From the NCBI GenBank assembly GCA_916048095.2, contig OU696570.1, positions 9,182,316 to 9,246,315 on the forward strand: a DNA stretch of 64,000 nucleotides, in the 5' to 3' direction. The DNA comes from Sacculina carcini (Eukaryota > Arthropoda > Thecostraca > Sacculinidae). Of this stretch, positions 17,608 to 31,743 are shown in pieces. A program made the position numbers and the translations under genes. The notes under the pieces were generated by a model. That model searched no databases. It had not been told where the DNA came from and saw only the letters and a list, made by a program, of their open reading frames with translations. Numbering within the stretch: the stretch's first letter is position 1; each line of letters begins with the position of its first letter.

Positions 17608-20600
17608 TCTATATATATAAAAGAGATCCTCTGTGTGTCTGTGTGTCTGTCTGTGTGTCTGTTCGACCCTCCTTGGTCCATATTCTATCAGCTGCTACTC
17701 GGCCATCACTTGGCGTATCCGCTAAAAATTTATACCATCTTGTTGGAAATTTTCTTGTCTACACTTAAGATTAAATGTTAAATTTCAAAAAAGAAATAAA
17801 AAAAAGTTATAGCGGTGAAAAGACAAAATGAACCCTGAAAAATGCGAAAATTTTGGTCAATTTTCTGAAGACTACTCCTCCTAAATCAGCAATGGTACAA
17901 CTATAAAAATTATACCACTGTGTAGAAAATTTTCTCTCCTACTCAACAAATTATAATTTATACCCAAAAATTAAATATAAAACATGTAAAATGGAAAACA
18001 ATCAATCTACATTCAAAATTTTATTTAAACTCCACGCGTCCGATTTTCTATACTTTTTTCTCTATTTCTCAAAAACTAATAATCACACATCTAAATAAAT
18101 AATACCATCATGCTGGGAATTTCGTTTGCTACAACACGGCATAATTTTTAATTTTCCAAAGTGTATTAAACAAAAGTTACGGCGGTGTGAAGTGTAAATG
18201 ACAAAAAAGCAAAAAGGCAAAATTAGCACAAAAAACGTGAATATTTTGGTCAATATTCCGCTATCTATTCCTCATAAACCAGCAATGGTACAGCTATAAA
18301 AATTATACTATGGTGTAGATAATTTTGTGTTCTACGAGAAAAGTTATAATTTATACCCACAAATGATACAAAAAACGTGTACAATTGGCAAAATTCTCAA
18401 ATACATCCAAAATTACACTTGAACAACGGGCGACTAAAATTAATTCATTTTTCTACCCATGTCTCAGGAACTATTTGTCACACATTACAATAAATTATAC
18501 CATCGTGCTAGAAATTTTGTTTTCTACAATACGGTATAATTTGTAATTTTTCAAAGTGTATCTGAAGGACGTTACGGGGGTGTAAAATCAAACGGACATA
18601 TTGCCAATTTGACAGCTATTATGCGCACTTGCGATTACACAGGAATATACTACTGTGTAGAGAATTTTGTGTTCTACAATATAAGCTATAATTTATACCC
18701 ACAAATGATACAAAAAACGTGTAAAATTGGCAAAATTCTCAAATACATCCAAAATTACACTAGAACACCGGGCGACTAAAATTAATTCATTTTTCTAATA
18801 TTTCTCAGTAACTATTTGTTATATATAAAAATAAATTATACCATGGTGCTAGAAATTTTGTTTTCTACAATACGGTATAATTTGTAATTTTCCAAAGTGT
18901 ATCTAAAGGAAGTCACGGCGGTGTAAAGTCAAAAGGACATATTGCCAATTTGACAGCTATTATGCGCACTTGCGATTACACAGGAATATACTACTGTGTA
19001 GATAATTTTGTGTTCTACAAGATAAGTTATAATTTATACCCACCAATGATACAAAACACGTGTAAAATTGGCAAAATTCGCAAATACATCCAAAATTACA
19101 CTTGAACACCGGGCGACTAAAATATATTCATTTTTCTACTATTTCTCAGTAAATATTTGTTACACATAAAAATAAAGTATACCATCGTGCTATAAATCTT
19201 GTTTTCTACAATACGGTATAATTTGTAATTTTCCAAAGTGTATCTGAACGAATTTACGGCGGTGTAAAGTCAAAAGCACATATTACCAATTTGACAGCTA
19301 TTATGCGCACTTGCGATTACACAGGAATATACACCGATTAAATTTCACTGAAGCCCAATCACAATTAAGAATGCATCATATTAGCTCCAAGCATGGATGG
19401 TGTGGTTTTATTGGGTACAGTTTAATTAATGCTACACTATACTGAATAGAATGGCTTTATTGTCCTCAATATTTACACATGAATTGTTCCGCCCGACGGG
19501 CGGGTAAAATACTACTGGGAACAAAGTTAACTACTGAATTTTACTGTATAATATAATTGGTTTAATTTCAAGTTGCATAAGCTTAAGTTGCATAAGGATA
19601 TGGGTTGTAATATCATGCAATGCCAACTATATGAATATGCTGTTTTAGCGGACGCATAAATCTGGAATTATAGAGATGACAGAAAGTTTCATTGTTTTGA
19701 TAGTGTTACACTTCTGAATTACTACACACGAAGGACGGGTGTGAATTTGAGCAGTGTTGAGGGAAAAACATCGTCAATAATTAAAACAAGAATTTACAAA
19801 TTTCACTTTTTCTGTTGGTCGTTTTTCATCAATTTTCTTTGTGTTTGTTTCGTGTTTGAGTTCTGAATTATTCCGCACGACGGGCAGCTTTAAATATGAG
19901 GCGGGTTGTGGAAAAACATGTTTTCTAAATTGAAACATAAATTTCACATTTAGACTTTCATATTGGCTAAACATTCCTATGGGTTTGTTTTTCTTTTTCA
20001 ATTTTCACTAATTATTTTTCCACGAGGGGCGGGTTTAAGAAAAGTGTTTCCATTTTTTAGTTCATTTTTTCAAATGGTTCATTTAAAAAAAGGTATTTTT
20101 TTAATAAAAATGCTCCGCGGGCAGCAACTATAGACAATAGAACGTTCAATTTACCCTGTAGAATTAATCCATACACAAAACCAATGGATTTGACTTCAAG
20201 ATCCAGAACGGATCGTGTTCGAGTTCTGAATTATTCAGCACGACGGGCGGGTTTAAAAATGACTCAGGCGGACTGAGGGGAAATATTTTGTTGAAATAAA
20301 AATAATTAAACTTATAATGTTCAATAGATGAATATTTCAATGAGTGTACCCTATTTCATTTTTATTTTTCCATATTTTTTATGAATTGAATATGAATTTC
20401 ATGTTATGAATTGCTCCGCACAACGGGCGGGTTTGAATGCTATATATATACATAAAGAAGAAATTATCTGTCTGTCTGTGTATGTATGCTTGAATATGAG
20501 GTGACATAATTGCGCTAGTTCATGGTTCGCTGGTTCAATGATCAGGGGCTTCAAACGCAAACGAAGCGATGGCTCATTTTTATGAAATAAAAATGTCCCG

Positions 20601-20892
20601 CGGGCAGCAATAAAACGTTCAATTTCACCGTGTAGAATGAATTCATATACAAAACTAATGGATTTGACTTCAAGAACCAGAACGGATGGTGTTCGAGTTC
20701 TGAATTATTCCGCACGTCGGCCGGGTTTAAATATGAGGCGGGCTGAGTGAAAATATTTTGTCAAAATAAAATTAAAAATAATGAAATTTAGACTTTTTAA
20801 TTGATTAAGGTTTTTATGAGTTCGCCTTATTTGTTTTTAATTTGCAATATATCAATGAATTGCTCCGCACAACGGGCGGGTTTTAATGCTAG
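17608..20892 (+). mobile_element. Helitron-like non-autonomous unit 1
   Basis: Starts TCTATATATATAAAAGAG followed by GATCCTCTG and a TGTC-rich stretch. It ends with CCGCACAACGGGCGG (4-bp CCGC/GCGG stem), GTTTTAATG and CTAG at 20889-20892, directly abutting the next TC start. A 5' TC, a 3' hairpin plus CTRR, and no terminal inverted repeat are Helitron signatures. There is no Rep/helicase gene, so it is non-autonomous. The interior holds the 330-bp repeats and the CGCACGACGGGCGG repeats. Confidence 0.6.
17880..19330 (+). repeat. About 330-bp tandem repeat block inside unit 1
   Basis: Units share GACAGCTATTATGCGCACTT, ATTACACAGGAATATAC, CAAAATTACACTTGAACACC and TTACGGCGGTGTAAA. The ATTATGCGCACTTGCG mark recurs near 18619, 18959 and 19301, so the period is about 330-340 bp. 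The same block recurs in later units (about 21500-22910, 26050-26520, 34720-35200, 43400-43870, 47050-47850) and inverted at 62630-63960. Confidence 0.75.
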
Positions 20893-23800
20893 TCTATATA
20901 TATAAAAGAGATCCTCTGTCTGTCTGTCTGTGTGTTTGTCTGTCCCACCCTCCTTGGTCACATTTTCAGCAAACTGTTACTCGGTAACCACCTACTGTAC
21001 CCGCCAACAATTTATACCATTACGCTGGAAATGTTCTTGTCTACACGATAGGATAAATTTCAAATTTTAAAAATAAAACCAAAAAAAGTTATCGCGGTGA
21101 AAGGACAAAATGAACCCTGAAAAATGGGAAAATTTTGGTCAATATTCCTACATCTACTCCTCATAAACCAGAAATGGTACAGCCAAACAGATTATACCAC
21201 TGTGTAGAAAACATACTATTCTACTCGGTAGGCTATAATTCATATCCGAAAATTAAATATAAAATATGTAAAAATGACAAAAATTTCAGTCTACATTCAA
21301 AATTATATTTAAGCTCGAAGCGTCCGATTTTCTGTACTTTTTTCTCTATTTCTCAACAACTAAACATCACACATCTAAATAAATAATACCATCATGCTGG
21401 GAATTTTGTTTTCTACAGCACGGTATAAATTTTAATTTTCCAAAGCGTATTAAGATAAAGTTACGGCGGTGTGAATTCAAAATGACAAAGTCAAGAAGGC
21501 ACTGAAAAACGCGAATATTTTGGTCAATATTCCGCTATCTATTCCTCTTAAACCAGCAGAGTTACAGTTATAAAAATTATACTATTGTGTAGAAAATTTT
21601 GTGTTCTACAAGAAACGTTATAATTTATACCCACAATGATACAAAAAACGTGTAAAATTGGAAAAATTCTCAAATACATCCAAAATTACACTTGAACACC
21701 GTGCGACTAAAATTAATTCATTTTTCTACCTATTTCTCAGGAACTATTTGTTACACATAAAAATAAATTATACCATCGTGCTAGAAATTTTGTTTTCTAC
21801 AATACGGTATAATTTGTAATTTTGCAAAGTGTATCTAAAGGAAGTTACGGCGGTGTAAATTCAAAAGGACATATTGCCAATTTGACAGCTATTATGCGCA
21901 CTTGCGATTACACAGGAATATACTACTATGTAGATAATTTTGTGTTCTACAAGATAAGCTATAATTTATACCCACAAATGATACAAAAAAACGTGTAAAA
22001 TTGGCAAAATTCTCAAATACATCCAAAATTACACTTGAACACCGGGCGACTAAAATTGTCATGTTGCCAATTTGACAGCTATTATGCGCACTTGCGATTA
22101 CACATGAATATAAACTGATTTAATTTCACTGAAGTCCAATCACAATTTACGCACTTGCGAATACACAGGAATATACTACTGTGTAGATAATTTTGTGTTC
22201 TACAAGATAAGCTATAATTTATACCCACAAATGATACAAAAAACGTGTAAAATTGGCAAAATTCTGAAATACATCCAAAATTACACTTGAACACCGGGCG
22301 ACTAAAATTAATTAATTTTTCTACTATTTCTCAGTAACTATTTGTTAAACATAAAAATAAATTATACCATCGTGCTAGAAATCTTGTTTTCTACAATACG
22401 GTATAATTTGTAATTTTCCAAAGTGTATCTGAAGGAAGTTACGGCGGTGTAAAGTCAAATTGTCATGTTGACAATTTGACAGCTATTATGCGCACTTGCG
22501 ATTACACATGAATATACACTGATTTAATTTCACTGAAGTCCAATCTCAATTTACGCACTTGCGATTACACAGGAATATACTACTGTGTAGATAATTTTGT
22601 GTTCTACAAGATCAGCTATAATTTATACCCACATATGATACAAAAAACGTGTAAAATTGGCAAAATTCTCAAATACATCCAAAATTACACTTGAACACCG
22701 GGCGACTAAAATTAATTAATTTTTCTACTATTTCTCAGAAACTATTTGTTAAACATAAAAATAAATTATACCATCGTGCTAGAAATCTTGTTTTCTACAA
22801 TACGGTATAATTTGTAATATTCCAAAGTGTATCTGAAGGAAGTTACGGCGGTGTAAAGTCAAAAGCACATATTACCGATTTGACAGCTATTATGCGCACT
22901 TGCGATTACACAGGAATATACACCGATTAAATTTCACTGAAGCCCAATCACAATTAAGAATGCATCATATTATCTCCAAGCATGGATGGTGTGGTTTTAT
23001 TGCGTACAGTTTAATTAATGCTACACTATACTGAATATAAAGGCTTTATTGTCCTCAATAACGTTCCGCACGACGGGCGGGTAAAATGCTATTGGGAACA
23101 AAGTAAACTACTGAATTTAACTGTGTAATTTAATTGGTTTAATTTCAAGTTGCATAAGCATAAGTTGCATAAGGATATGGGTTGCAATATCATGTAATGC
23201 CAACTTATGCTGTTTTAGCGGAAGCATTAACCTGGAATTATAGAGATGACAGAAGGTTGCATTGTTTTGATAGTGTTGTGGAAAAACATGTTATCTAAAT
23301 TGAAACATAAATTTCACATTTAGAATTTTATATTGGCTAAAACTTTCCTATGGGTTTGTTTTTCTTATTCAATTTGCACTAATTTCTATATGAATTGAAT
23401 ATTAAATATATTTTATGAACTGTTCCGCACGACGAGCGAATTAAATGTATCTATAAAGAGTGGGTTTAAATGATAGCGAGGTATATGATATTTTGCTAGC
23501 AGTAAATATTCTAGCGATAAAAGTAGAATAGCTCTCAAGCAAATGATTTTGGAGAATGATGTGAACCTTTAAATATATTTTGCGATCTGATGATATATGT
23601 ATTAGGAATAATACGTAGCAAAATATAGATTGCATAATATAATATCGGCTGTAATATCAAGGGCTGTAATATCGGTGTAATCCAAAAAATGACAACTGTA
23701 TGAATATGATGCATTAGTGGAAGCATTCACCGGAAATTATGAGATAATATGATAATGGTGTATAATTATATGGCATTATGCAACAAATGTGAATTTAGCT

Positions 23801-25482
23801 GCCTTACAGTTTGGTTCCGATACTATATTGGCGGGTTGAGAGAAAAGTATTGGTGGGCCGCGTGTTTGGGACCCTTGGGGTAGATAATCTCAGTCTTCTG
23901 ATTACAAATTATGATCGCATCAGTATATTTTGTGATCACAAAATAATAAGTTAAATCACCTCAGACTAGGCTGAGAGCGGTCAAGATTGGATGGTTGGGT
24001 TGGGTTGGGTAGGTTTGACTCAGGTTATATTGGATTTTAGTGATAGCGGAAAATATATAAATTTTAACAATAAATATGATAGCGGTAAAAGTGAAATAAT
24101 ACTTAAGCAAATGATATTGGGGAATGATGTTAAGTAATAAATATAGTTTGGAAACATTCTGATGAAAAGATTTCATTATCTTTCATTGTTTGTTTCGTGT
24201 TTGTGTTCTGAATTATACCACACGACGGGCAGATTTATATATCAGGCGGGTTGAGGGATAATATTTGTCAAAATAAGAACAAAAATATTCACATTTAGAC
24301 TTTTCTATTGGTTAAGATATTTATAGGTTACATTTTTTGCTTTTCAATTTGTATTCATTATATTTTATGGGTTTGATATGAATTTTATTGTATCAATTGT
24401 TCCGCACGACGGGTGGGTTTAAAAAAGTGTTTTTTAGATCATTTTTTCAAATAGTTCATTTAAAAAGGTAATTTTTTTTAAATAAAAATGTTCCGCGGGC
24501 AGCAACTATAGACAATAGAACGTTCAATTTGCCCTGTAGATTTAATCCATACACAAAACCAATGGATTTGACTTCAAATATGAATTTTATTGTATGAATT
24601 GTTCCGCACGACGGGCGGGTTTAAAAAAAGTGTTTCCATTTTTTAGTTCATTTTTTTAAATGGTTCATTTGAAAAAATGTATTTTTTTTTAAATAAAAAT
24701 GCTCCGCGGGCAGCAACTATAGACAATAGAACGTTCAATTTACCCTGTAGAATTAATCCATACACAAAACCAATGGATTTGACTTCAAGATGCAGAACGG
24801 ATCGTGTTCGAGTTCTGAATTATTCAGCACGACGGGCGGGTTTAAAAATGACTCAGGCGGACTGAGGGGAAATATTTTGTCGAAATAAAAATAATTAAAC
24901 TTATAATTTTCAATTGATTAATATTTTTATGAGTGTACCCTATTTCATTTTTATTTTTTCATATTTTTTTACGAATTGAATATGAATTTCATGTTATGAA
25001 TTGCTCCGCACAACGGGCGGGTTTTAATGCTATATATATACATAAAGAAGAAATTATCTGTCTGTCTGTGTATGTATGCTTGAATATGAGGTGACATAAT
25101 TGCGCTGATTCATGGTTCGCTGGTTCAATGATCATGGGCTTCAAACGCAATCGAAGCGATGGCTCATTTTTATGGAATAAAAATGTCCCGCGGGCAGCAA
25201 TAAAACGTTAAATTTCACCGTGTAGAATGAATTCATATACAAAACTAATGGATTTGACTTCAAGAACCAGAACGGATGGTGTTCGAGTTCTGAATTATTC
25301 CTCACGTCGGGCGGGTTTAAATATGAGGCGGGTTGAGTGAAAATATTTTGTCAAAATAAAATTAAAAATAATGAAATTTAGACCTTTTAATTAATTAAGG
25401 TTTTCATGACTTTGCCTTAAATATTTTTAATTTGCAATATTTTTATGAATTGCTCCGCACAACGGGCGGGTTTTAATGCTAG
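20893..25482 (+). mobile_element. Helitron-like non-autonomous unit 2
   Basis: TC start at 20893 with the same TATATATAAAAGAGATCC and CTGTCTGTC beginning; hairpin plus CTAG end at 25479-25482, abutting unit 3. Internal order is as in unit 1: 330-bp repeats, a GCATCATATTA/CAAGCATGGATGG segment, then repeated roughly 200-bp CGCACGACGGGCGG units. No coding capacity recognised. Confidence 0.6.
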
Positions 25483-28163
25483 TCTATATATATAAAAGAG
25501 ATCCTCTGTCTGTCTGTCTGTCTGTTTGTCTGTCCCACCCTCCTTGGTCACATTTTCAGCAAGCTGCTACTCAGTAACCACTTGGTGTACCCGCCAACAA
25601 TTTATACCATTACGTTGGAAATTTTCTTGTCTACACGATAAGATAAATTTCAAATTTAAAAAATACAACCAAAAAAAGTTATCGCGGTGAAAAGACAAAA
25701 TGAACCCTGAAAAATGCGAAAATTTTGGTCAATATTCCTACATCTACTCCTCATAAACCAGAAATGGTACAGCCAAACAGATTATACCACTGTGTAGAGA
25801 ATATTCTGTTCTACTCGGTAGGCTATAATTCATATCCAAAAATTAAATATAAAATATGTAAAAATGACAAAATTTCAGTCTACATTCAAAATTATATTTA
25901 AGCTCGACGCGTCCGATTTTCTGTACTTTTTTCTCTATTTCTCAGCAACTAACTATGACACATCTAAATAAATATTACCATCATGCTGGGAATTTTGTTT
26001 TCTACAGCACGGTATAATTTTTAATTTTCTTAAGTGTATTAAAAAAATGTTACGGCGGTGTGAAGTCAAAATGACAAAGTCAAAAATGCAAAATTAGCAC
26101 TGAAAAACGCGAATATTTTGGTCAATATTCCCCCATCTATTCCTCATAAACCAACAGAGTTACAGCTATAAAAATTATACTATTGTGTAGAAAATTTTGT
26201 GTTCTACAAGAAATATTTTAATTTATACCCACAAATGATACCAAAAACGTGTAAAATTGGCAAAATTCTCAAATACATCCAAAATTTCACTTGAACACCG
26301 GGCGACTAAAATTAATTTATTTTTCTACTATTTCCCAGTAACTATTTGTTATACATGAAAATAAATTATACCATCGTGCTAGAAATCTTGTTTTCTACAA
26401 TACGGTATAATTTGTAATTTTCCAAAGTGTATCTGAAGGAAGTTACGGCGGTGTAAAGTCAAAAGGACATATTGCCAATTTGACAGCTATTATGCGCACT
26501 TGCGATTACACAGGAATATACACCGATTAAATTTCACTGAAGCCCAATCACAATTAAGAATGCATCATATTATCTCCAAGCATGGATGGTGTGGTTTTTT
26601 GCGTACAGTTTAATTAATGCTACACTATACTGAATAGAAAGTCTTTATTGTCCTCAATATTTACACATCAAATGTTCCGCACGACGGGCGGGTAAAATGC
26701 TACTTGGAACAAAGTAAGCTACTGAATTTTACTGTGTTATTTAATTGGTTTAATTTCAAGTTGCATACGCTTAAGTTGCATAAGGATACGGGTTGTAATA
26801 TCATGCAATGCCAACTATATGCATATGCTGTTTTAGAGGAAGCATTAATCTGGAATTATAGAGATGTTTCATTGTTTTGATAGTGTTACACTTCTGAATT
26901 ACTACACACGAAGGACGGGTGTGAATTTGAGCAGTGTTGAGGGAAAAACATTGTCAATAATTAAAACAAGAATTTACAAATTTGACTTTTTCTATTGGTC
27001 GTTTTTCATCAATTTTCTTTGTGTTTGTTTCGTGTTTGAGTTCTGAATTATTCCGCACGACGGGCAGCTTTAAATATGAGGCCGGTTGTGGAAAAACATG
27101 TTTTCTAAATTGAAACATAAATTTCACATTTAGACTTTTATATTGGCTAAAACGTTCCTATGGGTTTGCTTTTCTTTTCCAATTTGCACTAATTTTTTAT
27201 GAATTGAATATTAATTATATGTTATGAACTGTTCCGCACGACGGGCGAATTAAATGTATCTATAAAGAGTGGGTTTAAATGATAGCGAGGTATATGATAC
27301 TTTGCTAGCAGTAAATATTCTAGCGATCAAAGTAGAATACCTCTTAAGCAAATGATTTTGGAGAATGATGTGAACCTTTAAATATATTTTGCGATCTGAT
27401 GATATATGTATAAGGAATAATACGTAGCAGAATATAGATTGCATAATATAATATCGGCTGTAATATCAAGGGCTGTAATATCGGTGTAATCCAAAAATAT
27501 CAACTGTATGAATATGATGCATTAGTAGAAGCATTAACCGGGAATTATGAGATAATATGATAATGGTGTATAATTATATCGCATTATGCAACAAATGTGA
27601 ATTTAGCTGCCTTACAGTTTGGTCCCGATACTATATTGGCGGGTTGAGAGAAAAGTATTGGTGGGCCGCGTGTTTGGGACCCCTGGGGTAGATAATCTCA
27701 GTCTTCTGATTACAAATTATGATCGCATCATTATATTTTGTGATCACAAACTAATAAGTTAAATCACCTCATACTAGGCTGAGAGCGGTCAAGATTGGAT
27801 GGTTGGGTTGGGTTGGGTAGGTTTGACTCAGGTTATATTGGGTTTTAATGATAGCGGAAAATATATAAATTTTTACAATAAATATTATAGCGGTAAAAGT
27901 GAAATAGTACTTAAGCAAATGATATTGGGGAATGATGTTAAGTAATAAATATAGTTTGGAAACATTCTGATGAAAAGATTTCATCATCTTTCATTGTTTG
28001 TTTCGTGTTTGTGTTCTGAATTATACCACACGACGGGCAGATTTATATATCAGGCGGGTTGAGGGATAATATTTGTCAAAATAAGAACACAAATATTCAC
28101 ATTTAGACTTTTCTATTGGTTAAGATATTTATAGGTTACATTTTTTGGTTTTCAATGTGTATT

Positions 28164-28275
28164 TGTAGCGGACACACGAGAACACGATACTATGTATATT
28201 GATTACCGTCATATAAGGACGTAAACAAACGCAGGTGAGACAAATAAGTGTTGCCAATCCCGGGACCTGGCCACA
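28164..28275 (-). repeat. 3' LTR of Gypsy copy 1
   Basis: 112 bp, TG...CA. The polypurine tract (reverse complement of 28276-28290, GGAGGGGGGC) lies immediately inside. Confidence 0.9.
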
Positions 28276-28511
28276 GCCCCCCTCCAAGAACCTGACACCT
28301 CGGGAAGGTACTGATACAAGAGGTTCGTGATTACATGGCAAACATACAGGTAAAACACACGGATGCAAATATACAGGATCTCGCTCTACTTTGCGCAAAT
28401 TCTAGGTAACTCATTGAATTAGAAACATCGGATACACACAAACAGGAAACTCTCAACATTATACACATTCGCAATAAGAACGGTGTTAAATGTAAGACAT
28501 GTGCGTGAAGG

Positions 28512-31500
28512 TCAAATGTAATCCGCCAGCTTGTGAGGTCGCCGGCTCTCTCTTCCAGTGCGAGTGGTCACAGTGGAGGGCTCAGGTGGCGGAATATACT
28601 CTGCTTCGCGATCCGACTCCGGTGCTGTCGTTTGAGAAACGGGACAAGATACCGGGGGTAGGTTGTCAGTGCGAGAATCCTCGGTTGCCAGGAATGCCGG
28701 TTTCAACCTATCGATGGCGACATTGTCAGTACGATGGCCCAAATCGAGAAGGAACGATTTTTGTCCTCGATCCATAACCGGGTAAGGACCCTTGTATGGC
28801 CTGTCTAGTGAGCCGCGGTGAGCATCCACACGAACAAACACATGACTGGCTTGCGACAGGTGAGGAGACACAAAAGTAGAAGGAGGTTCCTGTGTCTGGT
28901 GCCATGATGTTGGGACAGGTCTCAGTCGGGCGATGGCCTTGGAAATGTTGCGAACAAAATCTCTGTTGGGAAGAGCGTCGGTCGGCGAAAAGAACTGATG
29001 AGGCAGACGAATGGGCTCACCAAACACGAGCTGAGCTGGAGAGCAACCGATGTCGGGTTTCAGCGTTGCTCTGAGGCCTAGCATCACCAAAGGTAAGGCG
29101 TCCAGCCAGGTATGATGATTTTGGAGTGATGCCATCAGCGAAGCCTTCAGAGTGCGGTGTAGTCGCTCGACGAGTCCATTTTGTTGAGGTTGATACGCCA
29201 ATGTCGTTGTGCACTGGACACCAAGAAGCGACCAAAGTTCACTCCAGAGCTCCCCAACGAATTGTCGGCCGCGGTCGGATGTGATCATTAAGCACATACC
29301 AAAACGGGATATCCACCCCAATAGCGCTCGCGCACACGATTCTGCTGTGGAGTCAGTCATCGGGACCGCTTCGGGGTAGCGGGTGAAGCGGTCAATGATG
29401 GTGAAGAGATAACGGTGCCCATTTGCCGGATCTAGGGGGCCAACAATGTCGACATGTAATGCTTCGAAGCGACCTGAAGGAGTAGCTGGGCGTTTCAACG
29501 GCGTATTTTGATGTCGGCTCACCTTAGAACTCTGGCAGTGAAGACACGTGCGAGTCCACTTGGTTATGTCGGCACTCATACACTTCCACACAAATCGTTC
29601 AGTGATTAGGCGCTTTGTAGCTCGGGTGCCGGGGTGGTGGATACCGTGAAGGCGGTCGAATGTGGGTCGGCGTAGTGAAGTCGGAACGAGAGGACGATGA
29701 GAGCAAGTGGACACATCAACAATCAGTGGGTGTTCGGTTCCTGCGACTTGTAGTCTTCTGATGGCCAACGATAGATTCGTAGACAAGGCAGCTACTTCAG
29801 GGTCTTCGCTTTGTCGTTTGGCCAATTCAGTGCTGTTTACTTCTTGCTGAGCGATGTTGAAGCACGTTGAGACTATTGGGGAATCCGATGGTTCACTGAC
29901 TTGATGTGGTCGACTTAGACAATCCGATACTGCGTTGGCTGCCCCGCTCACATGTCTGATGTCTGTAGAATATTCGCTGAGGAAGGCTAATTGTCGAGTC
30001 ACACGTGCTGAACGCTCCGTTTTCGAGGTGAATGCGTAGATCAGTGGCTTGTGATCTGTTACGAGTTGGACGTCCGCACGGCCTTCAAGAAGGTGACGAA
30101 AACGCCGGACAGCACTCACCAACGCAAAAAGTTCACGGTCACCGGCGCTCCATTTCTTCTGTGTGATTGACAACATTTTTGAATGGAAGGCGAGGGGCAC
30201 TATGTTGTTGTCGAACTCTTGTTGGAGAACGACACCAATGGCTGTGGACGATGCATCAGCGACGACTTGGATGGGAATGTCCTGGCGTAGAAAAGCGAGT
30301 GTTACTGCTGATCCTAACATGGATTTCGACTTGTCGAAGGCAGTTTGATGCTTTGGTTCCCATGTAAATTCGTTTTTCTTTCGATTTGCTAGTTCATGTA
30401 GTGGTGAGAGTACCGCGGCGAGGCGTGGAATAAAGCGATGGTAATAGTTCATCATGCCTATGAAGCGGCGACATGAAGTGACATCTTGTGGCGACTTCAC
30501 AAGCTTGAGTGCATCCACTCTGTCGTGCATCGGAGCCAAACCCTCGCTGGAGACTTTATAACCGAGGAATTCGATGGAGGATGTACCTAACACACACTTC
30601 TCGGGAGAGATGACAAGGCCGTGAAGTTGCAGACGGTCGAGCACAGCAGTTAGGTCTTTGATGTGCGTTTCCGCATCAGGCGAATACACAAGAATATCGT
30701 CTATGTAGGCGAAAATCCGCGGAAGTCCACGGAGCACACCATCGATAAACCTCTGAAATGTCTGCGCGGCATTGCATAACCCGAACGGCATGCGGGTGTA
30801 TTCATACAGGCCGAACGGCGTAATGATTGCAGTTTTGTGGCGGTGTGCCGGATGGACTGGTATTTGAGCAAAGGCTCGTTTCAAATCCAGTTTGCTGAAA
30901 ACTGTGGAGCCACTCAACTGGTCGGCGAATGACTGAACATCCGGAACAGGATATCGGTCTTTCACTGTTATAGCGTTGAGACGTTCGTAACAACCGACTG
31001 TCCTGAAGCTGGTATTATCCCCTTTCCGGACCAAATGGATGGGACTGGCCCATTCAGAGGACGATGGCACGAGGATTCCGCGTGACAGCAGGTCATTGAC
31101 TTCCTCTTTAGACGCACGAAGTTTGTCTGGAGGGAGTCGGCGGGCGCGCGCAAACACAGGGCGGCCGTTTGTGATGATCATGTGTTCGGTGACAGATGAC
31201 GGCGTATCCACATTCGCGTTGGACGGTGAACATAGCAATTTGAATTGTTTAGATGAGCGAAGTGAAGAAAAGAGTTCGCAAGCAGGTAATGAGTTGTCTC
31301 CAGCGGATTTCACTGCCGCTATAGTCATGGGTGGTTCACTCGACAATGGACTTGCGTGACAACATGAAACGGAAAGATGTGTCGAGCAGTCGTGGAGACG
31401 TGAGTTTTTCATATCTGGCACAAGGCCGTGCTCTCGAAAGAAATCAGCGCCCAATATAGGTATTGGGACGTCGGCGACCAGAAATTTGAATTCATACTTT

Positions 31501-31720
31501 CGACCAAGTCCCAGGTCGAGAGTCATTTTGTGTCCTACGGAAAAACTTTGATCGGGCGACCGTTGGCCGCGCGAAGACGGGGGGCGCCGACGTGTTCAGT
31601 GAGAAATGCTGACGAGGACGGAGGTAATATAGATACCTCGCTTCCACTATCCACCATCCAGCGACGACACGTGGAGTCGCGCACGTAGAGGAGCCGGCAA
31701 CAATTGTGGCAGCCCGCAGC
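28512..31720 (-). pseudogene. pol: CsRn1-type pol polyprotein (frameshift in protease), copy 1
   Basis: The long frame 28512-31526 (1004 codons) encodes the end of the protease (ILGADFF), RT with YIDD at residues 274-277, RNase H (Asp424; TDHKPL) and integrase: zinc domain with HGIHH (627-631) and CLHC (661-664), then Asp693, Asp751 and Glu787 with D-35-E spacing, and a C-terminal RPYKGPYPV region. The protease active site (VDSGSEVSILP, Asp-Ser-Gly at 31643-31651) lies in a different frame just upstream. The frames part at a run of five A at 31541-31545 with a stop at 31535-31537, most simply a one-base deletion. Pol follows gag in another frame, as usual for this group. Confidence 0.85.
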
Positions 31721-31743
31721 AGGCGACGCCGGGGGCTGCCCTG

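Noticed and set aside
17880-19330. Possible CRISPR-like array
   Set aside because: The period is about 330 bp with no unique spacers; the context is eukaryotic and Helitron-like.
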